The notes under the pieces were generated by a model. It saw nothing but the letters and a program-made list of their open reading frames with translations. It was not told where the DNA came from and ran no database searches. DNA of 64,000 bases, taken from contig NZ_FPKU01000003.1 in assembly GCF_900119845.1 (NCBI RefSeq), positions 365,990-429,989 on the forward strand, read 5' to 3'. Source of the DNA: Devosia enhydra. GTDB taxonomy: Bacteria; Pseudomonadota; Alphaproteobacteria; Rhizobiales; Devosiaceae. The position numbers and the translations under genes were made by a program. This document shows, piece after piece, positions 54,308 to 62,423 of the stretch (within the stretch, counting starts at the first letter, position 1; each line of letters opens with the position of its first letter).

Positions 54308-54579
54308 ATGGTTCTCTCAATGCCTCATCCCCACCGTCATCCCAAGACTGGCGTCTGGTGGTACCGCGAGCGCGTCTCAGCGGACATAAAGCGCCCCGCG
54401 AAGGGCCAGACGGTCACCGTCGTGATCGCTGGACGAATCGCTCAGCACAAAATCGGCGCAGAACTGAAGGTCTCGCTCGGCACCAAGGAAGCCGCATAGG
54501 GGAAATGGACAAGGAAGCGCGTGACGTCATGATGGGCAGCCGCTCGACCACCGACGCGCGGGAAGGCTATGGAGAATGA
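54308..54579 (+). pseudogene. Tyrosine-recombinase (integrase) remnant
   Basis: The N-terminal part reads MPHPHRHPKTGVWWYRERVS and VSLGTKEAA, matching the start of phage-type integrases with a DUF6538-like domain, and stops at a TAG ending at 54499. A C-terminal-like piece in another frame (DKEARDVMMG, then TTDAREGYGE, with a candidate catalytic Tyr) ends at 54579. About 300 residues expected between them are missing. I infer an internal deletion plus frameshift, leaving no active enzyme. Confidence 0.65.
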
Positions 54580-54829
54580 TGTTGTAGTCGGCCCGCCAGG
54601 CCGCCACCGTCGCCCTGACCTGCTGGAGCGATGGGAGCAGGGTCTCGTCCTCGAGCGCCTTCAGCTTCCTGGCCTCGCTGACATCCATGCCGCCATACTT
54701 GGCCTTCCACTTGTGGAAGCTGGCGTTGCTCACGCCGTGCTTGCGGCACAGCTCCGCAACCGGAACGCCAGTCTCGTACTCTTTCAATACCCCGATGATC
54801 TGCTCTTCGGTGAAGCTGCTGGGCTTCAT
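54527..54829 (-). pseudogene. IS3-family transposase remnant (OrfA start joined to OrfB end)
   Basis: The first part (FTEEQIIGVLKEYETGVPVA; ELCRKHGVSNASFHKWKAKY; GGMDVSEARKLKALEDE) is the helix-turn-helix OrfA of the IS407/IS3 group. It then changes abruptly to VRATVAAWRADYNIILHSLP, which resembles the C-terminal end of OrfB after the DDE core. The DDE catalytic domain is absent. This is an internally deleted insertion sequence. I could not define its terminal inverted repeats. Confidence 0.72.
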
Positions 54830-55133
54830 CTCTGGCCCTTGTCGGGGGGCCAGAGCCTCCTTCAAACTGGATGAGGCCCAAGGGGCAACGTCACAGCCGC
54901 TTGGAGCATTTCGCCGTTTCAACCGAACGGTGAAATGATCGAGGCCTCTTTTGCTGGCTGCAGGGGCAAGCCGTTGATCCTGATCAATGGCGCGGAGAAA
55001 TAAGCGCATTCCGGGTAGCATGTAACGCATCAGCCGGCAGCCCAGTGTGGAGCCGCACAGGCAGTCGACTGGGTTCTCGCCACCAGGGCCCGCCGAGTAC
55101 ACCTCCACCTACGAGATAGCTTAGGCGCAGGCG
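54830..55133. other. Gene-free remnant region inside the island
   Basis: These 304 bases between the IS3 remnant and the sensor kinase stop carry one hairpin (54907-54937) and no convincing gene. A minus-strand frame extends through part of it (for example DQDQRLAPAASKRGLDHF) but has no start signal and I recognise no family. It is probably degraded mobile DNA. Confidence 0.45.
54907..54937. repeat. Imperfect palindrome CATTTCGCCGTT / AACGGTGAAATG
   Basis: A 12-bp stem (one G-T pair) with the loop TCAACCG. Palindromes with GCATTTC...GAAATG arms are common dispersed repeats in Hyphomicrobiales genomes, and this may be one. No partner gene or T-run suggests a terminator. Confidence 0.5.
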
Positions 55134-57203
55134 CTATGCTCCCGCCTGCCCCGAGATGGGTAGCACGAGGCGAAAGGTTGAACCGTCTTCGGAGCTGGCG
55201 GCTAGAGTGAGTTCGCCGCCATAGTGCCGGGCTACCTCCCGGGAGATGAACAGGCCCAGCCCGGAACCGCTGACGCCGGCAGTGTGCCCCCGATAGTATT
55301 TCGTGAAGATGAGATCGCGGTGCTCGTCCGCCACGCCGCCGCCGTGATCGGTGACATCGATGATGGCCTGGGCGCCATCGGTCGCCAATGCGACGCTGAC
55401 CGGGCTGGCCGCAGGCGAATATTTAATAGCGTTCTGAATGAGGTTGAGCACGACGATCTCGATGAGATTGCGTTCGCCGGCCACCATGCCACTGCCGTTG
55501 ACTGCCAGCTGGATCCGATCGGCAGCACTGTCATCGAGCCCGCCCACAACGGCCACTAGAACCTCGCTGAGCTCGAAGGGCTCGGCAGCCTCACGCGTTC
55601 GACCCGAATCCAGACGCTCGCCGGCAAGGACGTTTTCGATCAGCAGAGACATCCGCGACACCGTCTGGCGGATCTTTGCGGCGCGGGAGACGACATAGTC
55701 CGCCCCCGCCGATGCCGACATGGAAAGATTGTCGGCAGCCGCTGCGATGACCGACAGGGGGGCGCGGAATTCGTGGGAGACCAAAGCGACGAAATCGCGC
55801 TGGGCCGAGAGAGCATCGTTGATGGAAACGAGCGATTGCCTGAGCTTGAGTTCTAGCTCTTGGCGCCGCTCCACCTCCTGCTGAAGCGCGGCGTTCATCG
55901 TAGCGAGTTCGGAGGTTCTCTCCGCGACTTTGATGGTGAGGTCACGCTCAGCCGCCCGGGTAAGTGCAATGGTGCGATCTTTCTCCCGGCCCAGATCGAC
56001 TTCGGCCTGTCGGGCGCGCTGGGCAACGGCGGCGCTGAGCAGCACCAGATGGGCAAGGGTGCCGATGGCCATGAAGCGGGCCAGTGAGCTATCAACGCCA
56101 AGAAAGTTGCTGCCCAGATACTGGCTTTGCATCACCAGGCTGACGATGATCACGCCGGAAAATGCGAAGGCTGAGAACAGATACTGGTGCTGCCGGCGAA
56201 CGATGAGCAGGTAGAGCACCACCGCCGAGATGAAGAGGTAGGAGATCTGCTGCAGTCGCGACACGAACAGCCCGACATCGCCATAGCGCCCGGCAAGGGA
56301 AAAGAGCAGCGCAATGGCGTTGAGGGCGATGAAGAGCTGTATGGCGCGCCAGGCCCAGATGCTGTGCCGGCGGAATTCGAACAGGCGCCCCATGAACCAG
56401 ACCATGACGATGCTGTAGAGGCAGACAATGATGCCCCAGCTGAGGTGGATCTGCGCGGGTTGGAACGCGCTGAGCAATTCGCTGGCATAACCGAGATGGA
56501 AGATGGGCAGCAGCGCCGATTCGACCAGCACGGCGATATAGACAAAGTGGATCGATTCCCTGAGGAAGTAGCCATAGAGCAGGTTGGCAAATATCATTGC
56601 CGCCACGGCGCCGATCACGATGCCGATCAGCCAATGATCGAGATTTCGATAGTTCTCATAGCCATCGTCTTTCCAGATGTTGAGGGCGGTGGTGAGAGAC
56701 GTCGATGAGGCCAGCCGCAGATAATAGGTGTTGTCCTCGGCTGCGACGGCGATGGGAAAAAGCGTCGGATAGGCGGGCCGCACCTCGCCGCCGCCGGGGA
56801 GCGGAGCCGGCTGCACCGGCGCCAGCCGGCCTGTTGCGTCTGGGCCAAAGAGCGTGACGCTTTCGATCAGGGGCCGCTCGATCTGAAGGATCCACTCGCC
56901 CGGGGCGGTGGGTGCCGAAAGGGAAAAGCGGATCCACACTGCGCCGCGGCGGTAACCCTCCGTGACCATGGCGGCGAGCGGCATGAACAGGTCGCTAGAC
57001 CGGCCGGACGCGAAATCCTCGATGGTCATGTCCCCTGACGTATCCTGGAGCACGGCAAGTTGGCCGCGGAGCGACACCGGCGCCTTTGTGCCGTCGGTCG
57101 GCCCCAACTCCAGCGCCCAACCAGATTTTGACCAGCCCATACACGCCAGCACAATGGACAACAAAATCAATGCGTGGAATCGATGGGTAAAGCGGCGCGT
57201 CAT
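55134..57203 (-). CDS. 7TM-type sensor histidine kinase (7TMR-DISM architecture)
   Basis: A 689-residue membrane kinase. A signal-like N-terminus precedes a periplasmic 7TMR-DISM extracellular domain at about 30-180 (AVWIRFSLSAPTAPGEWILQ; NTYYLRLASSTSLTTALNIW). Seven membrane helices (about 195-405) and a coiled coil follow. The phosphoacceptor His is in ALVSHEFRAPLSV, and the ATPase has LNLIQNAIKYSP, DHGGGV and GSGLGLFISREVA. AAGG precedes the ATG at 57203, while the longer frame would overlap the divergent regulator gene. Partner: the regulator at 57238. The ligand is unknown. Confidence 0.88.
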   Translation of the reverse strand: MTRRFTHRFHALILLSIVLACMGWSKSGWALELGPTDGTKAPVSLRGQLAVLQDTSGDMTIEDFASGRSSDLFMPLAAMVTEGYRRGAVWIRFSLSAPTAPGEWILQIERPLIESVTLFGPDATGRLAPVQPAPLPGGGEVRPAYPTLFPIAVAAEDNTYYLRLASSTSLTTALNIWKDDGYENYRNLDHWLIGIVIGAVAAMIFANLLYGYFLRESIHFVYIAVLVESALLPIFHLGYASELLSAFQPAQIHLSWGIIVCLYSIVMVWFMGRLFEFRRHSIWAWRAIQLFIALNAIALLFSLAGRYGDVGLFVSRLQQISYLFISAVVLYLLIVRRQHQYLFSAFAFSGVIIVSLVMQSQYLGSNFLGVDSSLARFMAIGTLAHLVLLSAAVAQRARQAEVDLGREKDRTIALTRAAERDLTIKVAERTSELATMNAALQQEVERRQELELKLRQSLVSINDALSAQRDFVALVSHEFRAPLSVIAAAADNLSMSASAGADYVVSRAAKIRQTVSRMSLLIENVLAGERLDSGRTREAAEPFELSEVLVAVVGGLDDSAADRIQLAVNGSGMVAGERNLIEIVVLNLIQNAIKYSPAASPVSVALATDGAQAIIDVTDHGGGVADEHRDLIFTKYYRGHTAGVSGSGLGLFISREVARHYGGELTLAASSEDGSTFRLVLPISGQAGA

Positions 57204-57237
57204 GGAGGCCTTCGGATTGGGATCGAGTTGGAAGTCG

Positions 57238-57927
57238 ATGCACGGGGCGTCGAGCGCCATCGTTTATCTGGTCGATGACGATGGTGATTATCGTGAGGAG
57301 ATGGTCGAAGGACTAACCCGGATGGGGCTGGATGTGCAGGGCTTTGACAGCGCCTCCACCCTCTATCGGTCTTATGCGGCCAGACCGGCGGATGTCGTCA
57401 TCCTCGACATCGGGCTCACCGACGAAGACGGATTGTCCATTGCCGCGCACCTGCGTGCCTCCCAGCCGGTAGGCATAATCATGGCCACGGCGCGCGGCAC
57501 GGTGGAGGACCGGGTGATCGGCCTGCAGACCGGTGCAGATGCCTATCTGGTCAAGCCGATTGCCGTTCGCGAACTGGCGGCAACGGTGACCGCGCTTTAT
57601 CAGCGGCTCGAGAGGAGCCAACCCGCATCGCACAGGGACAGGCAGGAATGGCGCCTCGAGCAGGGCGGCTGGCTGCTTTCCGATGGGCGTGGAAACAGCC
57701 TGAAGCTGACCACCTCCGAAAGGAATTTCCTCGGACGCCTGTTCAGTGAGCGAGGGCAGATTGTCGGGCGTCGGGCGCTGGTCGAAGCCCTGGGCGAGGA
57801 CGTCTACGACTTCAACTACGCCCATCTCGACACCATCGCCAGCCGGCTGCGGCGCAGGGCTGAAAAGTCCAACATGGTCGTTCCGCTGCACGCCGTTCGG
57901 GGCCAAGGCTTCACCTTCACAGACTGA
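57238..57927 (+). CDS. OmpR-family response regulator
   Basis: A 229-residue regulator. The receiver has the acidic cluster DDD at 13-15, acceptor Asp57 in VVILDIGLTDEDG and Lys in AYLVKPIAVREL. The C-terminal winged helix (about 130-229) has LKLTTSERNFLGRLFSERGQ and HAVRGQGFTF. It is divergent from its likely kinase, with only 34 bases between the two start codons, so each promoter must lie inside or very close to the other gene. ATG 57238 follows GGAAG, and the longer upstream frame is antisense to the kinase. Confidence 0.88.
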   Translation: MHGASSAIVYLVDDDGDYREEMVEGLTRMGLDVQGFDSASTLYRSYAARPADVVILDIGLTDEDGLSIAAHLRASQPVGIIMATARGTVEDRVIGLQTGADAYLVKPIAVRELAATVTALYQRLERSQPASHRDRQEWRLEQGGWLLSDGRGNSLKLTTSERNFLGRLFSERGQIVGRRALVEALGEDVYDFNYAHLDTIASRLRRRAEKSNMVVPLHAVRGQGFTFTD

Positions 57928-58347
57928 CGCGGCAACTAAAGCCTGCACGCAACTCTCCCATACGCCCCCTTACGGGGTTCAACTGACCCTGGACGGGCCG
58001 GGCGCGGATCGACCCGGCTAACGGCTGGCTCTGCCTGCGACTGGCTTGAGCTGAAGCACGTCAGCTCAAGCCGGCTCCGGGCAACCGTGACTTGACCCCT
58101 GCGGCAATCTAGTTCTGCCCCCACGTCGCTGCAAATACAAAGTGGTGAAAATATACAACACTGAAATTGAAAGAAGGTGACAGGATATGACAGTGGCGCA
58201 TAGTTTCTGTCGTTGTTGCATCCTTGGCTAAAAACTACTGTTCACGGGAAATGTGTTGAAACCAAAGCAGATCGATTCCAGAATTTTTCTGGCGATCGCC
58301 CAGGTTACGGCGGCTTTCCATATCGAGATAACCAGGGATCCACTTCA
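57928..58347. other. Gene-free gap upstream of the island outer-membrane protein
   Basis: These 420 bases hold a strong hairpin at 58043-58072 and, after about 58110, an AT-rich stretch that is likely to contain the promoter for the following gene. An in-frame extension of that gene to 58213 has no ribosome site or signal and is not accepted. Confidence 0.5.
58043..58072 (+). terminator. Strong hairpin downstream of the response regulator
   Basis: A perfect 12-bp stem (GGCTTGAGCTGA / TCAGCTCAAGCC) with a 6-base loop lies 115 bases past the regulator stop. No T-run follows, so it may be a terminator of weak type or a protein-binding palindrome. Confidence 0.5.
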
Positions 58348-59754
58348 ATGCGGCCACACGCGCTCCTCTTGGGCATGAACGCAGCCTTGCTGCTATCGAC
58401 TGCCGTATCGGCGGCTGACGCCATAACCCCCGCGCCCGTCATGCCGGCCACAGTTGTCTTCGAGGAGCCGGCACTCTTCTCGCTGACGATCGAAGGCGGC
58501 GTCAGTGCATTCGGCATGCCCAGTACCGATACCATCGGCACCACCAATATCGGCGGGCTGAACGGCGACGAAGTGCTGTTCGAGGGGCTCGACGACATGC
58601 TGTTTGGCGGCAATCTCGCAGCCAAGTTTTCCGCACCGATCAACGACAGCGGCGCAGGCGTCACTGTCTCGGGCTTTGGCGCCTTTGCCACGCGCAGTGG
58701 CAGCCAGTCGCGGGTACTGGACGACGAGCGGCTGCTGGTGATCCACGGGCCGACCCTGCCGGTTGGCACGATCGGCATGTACACCTGGGATCTCGATGGC
58801 ATTGCCACGGGGACCGGCGTGGGCGACCTCGGCGATGCCGAGTCCACCGTGACCGCGGGCGGCGGCGTTGCCATTCCGACTGCCAATGCCGCAACCATCC
58901 TGGGCCCGGTCCAGGACGTGGAGTCCAGCCCCGACGGGTTCACCTATGCCGGCGTCATCGGCGACTATCAGACCTTCTCGCTGGGTGCATTGGCCACCAC
59001 TGACGGCGCAATGTTTGTCGGCTATGGCGAATTGCTGGGTTGGGAAGTCTCGACCGACGTGACCCAGAACATGGTGCATTCCGGCGCCGACCTCACCTTC
59101 TCGCAGACGTCCTCGCCCGACGGCGGCAACGTGGCATTCACCGGCTATGCCGGACCGAGCTTCCGCTATCTCAGCACGGAGACGACGACCCAGACGTCCG
59201 TCACGCCGCGCCAGTTCGCCGAGTACGCGCCCGACTTCGAATATGCCATGTTCAGCCTCGACACGATCGAGACCATCGACACCTATTATGCCGGCGGCGT
59301 GGTGGGCGGAAATATCGATGTATCGCTGTGGAGCGGCTCGACCCTGTCGCTGGGCGTTGGCGGCGGCGCCTACTACGCCTCCTCGCACTATGCATCCGAG
59401 ACCGAAGCCACTCTTTCAGGTGGCAGTGCAGCGGCCGACGAGAGCGTTTTCAGCACTCTCAACCTCGAGCCCGAGACCGGCTTTGCCTATACCGCCAAGG
59501 CAGACGGCAAGTTCTCGGCCCATATCGGTGAGCGGCTGCAGCTCAATTTCGGTCTCGGCGCCGAATATCTGTCGCGCGTCGCCTCGGCCCGCTTTGCTGG
59601 AAGCAATGGCATGACCGTTAGCGACACCGCGGGAGACGATGTCGGCGTCCCGGACGCCGATTTTGACAGCTCGAACGCCACTGGCAGCACCATCCTGACC
59701 TTTGGCGATGCGATGTCCTACAAGGCGACGATCGGACTCACCGGCCAGTTCTGA
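58348..59754 (+). CDS. Predicted outer-membrane beta-barrel protein (island cargo)
   Basis: A 468-residue exported protein has a signal peptide (MRPHALLLGMNAALLLSTAVSAADA), then Gly/Ser/Thr/Asp-rich alternating strands throughout, and ends in KATIGLTGQF with the terminal Phe typical of outer-membrane barrels. AGGGA precedes the ATG. I recognise no named family. In general layout (exported barrel with a C-terminal Phe) it is like the gene at 62424. Its place after the kinase/regulator pair makes it a candidate target of that system. Confidence 0.7.
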   Translation: MRPHALLLGMNAALLLSTAVSAADAITPAPVMPATVVFEEPALFSLTIEGGVSAFGMPSTDTIGTTNIGGLNGDEVLFEGLDDMLFGGNLAAKFSAPINDSGAGVTVSGFGAFATRSGSQSRVLDDERLLVIHGPTLPVGTIGMYTWDLDGIATGTGVGDLGDAESTVTAGGGVAIPTANAATILGPVQDVESSPDGFTYAGVIGDYQTFSLGALATTDGAMFVGYGELLGWEVSTDVTQNMVHSGADLTFSQTSSPDGGNVAFTGYAGPSFRYLSTETTTQTSVTPRQFAEYAPDFEYAMFSLDTIETIDTYYAGGVVGGNIDVSLWSGSTLSLGVGGGAYYASSHYASETEATLSGGSAAADESVFSTLNLEPETGFAYTAKADGKFSAHIGERLQLNFGLGAEYLSRVASARFAGSNGMTVSDTAGDDVGVPDADFDSSNATGSTILTFGDAMSYKATIGLTGQF

Positions 59755-60140
59755 GCCGAACTGCCCGATGACAGAGCGGGGGGCGCCGCCAGCGCCTTCC
59801 GTGCTGATTTGCGGGCCCTGCCCTGCCGCTTTGACGTATCATCAAGCACCCGGCCTTGCGCGGACAGTTCGCGGTTCAGCATGCTCCCGTGACGTTTTCC
59901 GTCCAGAACGAGTTCTTGCGAGCCTGCATGTTATCGCCATCCAGCGTTCCAACCGCTTGCCGCTGAGTCACGACGGTGATACACAACGGCAGAAACAAGC
60001 GCGATATTTTGCAGTAAAATCAACGGCGTGCTCGAAAAGAGGCGGAATTCAATCCTCTCTCACAGCACCATTTCGCTCCGCTTCCTGCAAACCGAACGCT
60101 CGTCTCCGCGTTGTACTCCTTCACGGCGTTGGAGATGAAA
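59755..60140. other. Gap holding the island's right boundary
   Basis: These 386 bases between the outer-membrane protein and a VOC gene contain the attR copy (60048-60073). The part left of it (59755-60047) has no supported gene. The part right of it (60074-60140) was probably next to tRNA-Thr before integration. Confidence 0.6.
60048..60073 (+). repeat. attR: second copy of the tRNA-Thr 3' end
   Basis: Identical over 26 bases to 54207-54232, including the encoded CCA and the following ATTT. Upstream of the match the similarity falls off at once (AATTC against AGTTC), so no second complete tRNA exists here. Confidence 0.85.
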
Positions 60141-60524
60141 ATGGATGCGTTCAGGCAGAAAAGTTCATCTGCGATCATCGCGGTGAGCGATATCGAGAGG
60201 GCGCGGGGCTTTTATGGCGAGGTGCTCGGGCTTGAGAGCGAGACCGGGACCATGCCGGGGGTGCTGGTCTACCGGACGGGCAGCACGCGGCTCGTGATCT
60301 ATTCATCCGACGTTGCGGGCACCAACAGGGCCAATGCGGTTGTGTGGGATTGCGGGGAGGACATCGAAGCGATCGCGGCCGCCTTGGCGGCGCGCGGCGT
60401 GACGTTCGAACGCTACGAGATGGAGGGCGTGAGGTTTCGCGATGGCGTGCATGATGCCGGCGGCTTCAGGATGGTGTGGTTCAAGGACCCTGACGGCAAT
60501 ATCCTGCACCTCACCAGCGCGTGA
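60141..60524 (+). CDS. VOC family (glyoxalase fold) protein
   Basis: A 127-residue single-domain VOC protein. SAIIAVSDIERARGFYGEVL opens the fold and WFKDPDGNILHLT closes it. The conserved metal-ligand positions at the ends of the strands are only partly filled. No substrate can be named. The ATG at 60141 follows GGAG at good spacing. It is the first gene outside the island on this side. Confidence 0.85.
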   Translation: MDAFRQKSSSAIIAVSDIERARGFYGEVLGLESETGTMPGVLVYRTGSTRLVIYSSDVAGTNRANAVVWDCGEDIEAIAAALAARGVTFERYEMEGVRFRDGVHDAGGFRMVWFKDPDGNILHLTSA

Positions 60525-60596
60525 CGCGCCGGGATCGTGGCGAAACTCCGCCATCATCATCCTGTAGTGACGCGCAAGAGCCACCGGAGAGAGACG

Positions 60597-60854
60597 ATGC
60601 GCACAGTTCTTGCCGCCATGATGCTGATGTGCAGCACGCCCGCATTTGCGTGGACGAATTTCCTCAATGGCGAGACGGGCGGGGCGCAGACGCAGCGCTA
60701 CTGCCGATATTCCAACGGCGACACCCTCCCCGTGCCCCGCACCGGAACCTGCCCCTCGGCGCGCGATGCGCCCTCGCCGCTGAGCGAGAGCGGCATGGCG
60801 CCCCAGCTGCCCGTGGTCATTCCGCAGATCGTGGTGCCGATGCCGCGGCTCTAG
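60597..60854 (+). CDS. Small exported Pro-rich protein, unknown
   Basis: An 85-residue protein with a signal peptide (MRTVLAAMMLMCSTPAFA) and a short mature part containing two cysteines (YCRYSNG and GTCPSARD) and a Pro/Val-rich end. CGGAGAG lies before the ATG at 60597. I do not recognise the family. It would be periplasmic. Confidence 0.62.
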   Translation: MRTVLAAMMLMCSTPAFAWTNFLNGETGGAQTQRYCRYSNGDTLPVPRTGTCPSARDAPSPLSESGMAPQLPVVIPQIVVPMPRL

Positions 60855-60894
60855 AGATGTTCACCGCCTCTCAGCCAGTTCGCCGCGAAACGCT

Positions 60895-61710
60895 TCAAAG
60901 CGCGCGCCAAATGTCGCCCTCCCGCCGGGCCCGGCCCTCGCCTTCAAGCTTTTTGAGATGCGCCTCGACATTGCGCAGGGCGGCCCGTGCCAGATGGGGA
61001 TCGGCCTTGTCGTAGAGGCGCCGGGACAGATCGGCAGGGGCTTGCGGCTGGCTGGCGATGGCCGACAGAATTTCGGCTTCGCGTTTCAGCCGGTGATCGA
61101 GCAGCCGCCGCACATGCGGCTGCGGATCGATGATGGCGGGGCCATGGCCGGGCAGATAGAGCCGATCATCCCGCTCAAGCAGACGCGTCAGATTGCGGCA
61201 ATAATCGCCCATGTCGCCATCGGGCAGCGGCACGATGCTGCTATTCCAGCCCATGACATGGTCGCCCGAAAACAGCAGGCCATCGTTGCGCGCGAGGCAG
61301 AGATGGTCGCTGGCATGGCCCGGCGTGTGCAGCACCTCGAGGCCGCCAACCCGATCGCCATCCCGCAGCAGGATGTCGGGCAGGAAGGCATCGTCGGCAA
61401 ACCGCTCGAAGGCGTACACGGGCAGTCCGGTGACGGCACGCAACGCCTCGACGGCGCCGAAATGGTCGGCATGATGATGGGAAACGATGATGCCCGCGAC
61501 ATCCTCGAGCCTTGCGATGACATCGAGATGCTGCCTGTCCTGCGCCGGGCCGGGATCGAGGATGAAGCGCCCGCCATCGGTTTTGATGAGATAAGTGTTG
61601 GTGCCGTGATAGGTCATGAGGCCGGGATTGGCGGCAACCATGCGGCTCACCCCGGGGGCGACAGCCTCGAAGACCCCGCGGGACGGCTCGGGTTCAGTCA
61701 GGAAAGCCAT
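60895..61710 (-). CDS. Metallo-beta-lactamase-fold hydrolase (LACTB2-like)
   Basis: A 271-residue cytoplasmic protein has the metal motif SHHHADHFG (about 76-84), further ligands in HTPGHASDHLCL and FSGDHVMGWN, and HGPAI. A C-terminal winged-helix segment (about 200-270) is the BLACT_WH type seen in LACTB2-like RNases and related hydrolases. There is no signal peptide, so it is unlikely to be a secreted lactamase. The natural substrate is unknown. Confidence 0.87.
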   Translation of the reverse strand: MAFLTEPEPSRGVFEAVAPGVSRMVAANPGLMTYHGTNTYLIKTDGGRFILDPGPAQDRQHLDVIARLEDVAGIIVSHHHADHFGAVEALRAVTGLPVYAFERFADDAFLPDILLRDGDRVGGLEVLHTPGHASDHLCLARNDGLLFSGDHVMGWNSSIVPLPDGDMGDYCRNLTRLLERDDRLYLPGHGPAIIDPQPHVRRLLDHRLKREAEILSAIASQPQAPADLSRRLYDKADPHLARAALRNVEAHLKKLEGEGRARREGDIWRAL

Positions 61711-61823
61711 GCGGACCTCGGCGTGTTCTCGGCGCCTTGCCTAGCAGCCGCCCGGTGCCTTGGCCATCTCGATTGCCGCGCCTGCCGACTGCCGCTATCT
61801 CTGCCCGAAAAGGAAATGCCGCG

Positions 61824-62294
61824 ATGACCCAGCAGAGTAATGACACCGACGATCTGACCGTGGTCGGCCTCACCTCCTCCTTCGAAGCCTTCGGGCTCGT
61901 GATGGACTATCTCTCACGGGTCGCGCCGTTCGCCGGGTTCGAGCTCGGAAAATTCGGCGGCATCATCCGCCAGCAACTGGCACGGGGCCATAATCTGGCG
62001 GCGCTGAACGGGCGCAGGGAGATGGTCGGCTATGCCGGGTGGATCCACACCTCGTCGGTCAGCGCAGAACTCTGGGCTTTGGATCAGGGTCCGTTGCAGC
62101 ATCTGGATGGTCAGGCACACGATGCAGCCGCGCTGACGGTTGTGGCCGTTTCCGACCCGCGCGCCACGATGCGGTTGATGCGCGGCGCGCGTGCGCTCAA
62201 CAAAGGCGTCCGCGTCTATTTCAAGCGCAGCTATGATGGAGAAGTGCGCGGGCCCAAGAAGGCCTCGGTGCTCAATTTCTCAACGGAGGCTTAA
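61824..62294 (+). CDS. HlyC-like toxin-activating lysine acyltransferase family (tentative)
   Basis: A 156-residue cytoplasmic protein whose middle and C-terminal segments (GYAGWIHTSSVSAELWALDQ; LTVVAVSDPRATMRLMRGAR; GVRVYFKRSYDGEVRGPKKA) resemble RTX-toxin-activating acyltransferases, which themselves are distant GNAT relatives. AAGGAAA precedes the ATG at 61824. No RTX-repeat protein is in the window, so any target is elsewhere or different. The call rests on patterns seen by eye. Confidence 0.5.
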   Translation: MTQQSNDTDDLTVVGLTSSFEAFGLVMDYLSRVAPFAGFELGKFGGIIRQQLARGHNLAALNGRREMVGYAGWIHTSSVSAELWALDQGPLQHLDGQAHDAAALTVVAVSDPRATMRLMRGARALNKGVRVYFKRSYDGEVRGPKKASVLNFSTEA

Positions 62295-62423
62295 GCATAA
62301 GCGCTGTATTTGTAGCGGGCGCGCCACAGACGGCCAGAATGCGGCTCAAAATGGCCGAATGCAGTTGCGCCCAAGCAAACGCACCGATACCGGTGACTGA
62401 CACAGTCCAGATTCGAGGCCAAA

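Noticed and set aside
54830-55108. Upstream extension of the IS3 remnant frame as a separate gene
   Set aside because: There is no start signal and no recognisable domain. It is more likely degraded mobile DNA.
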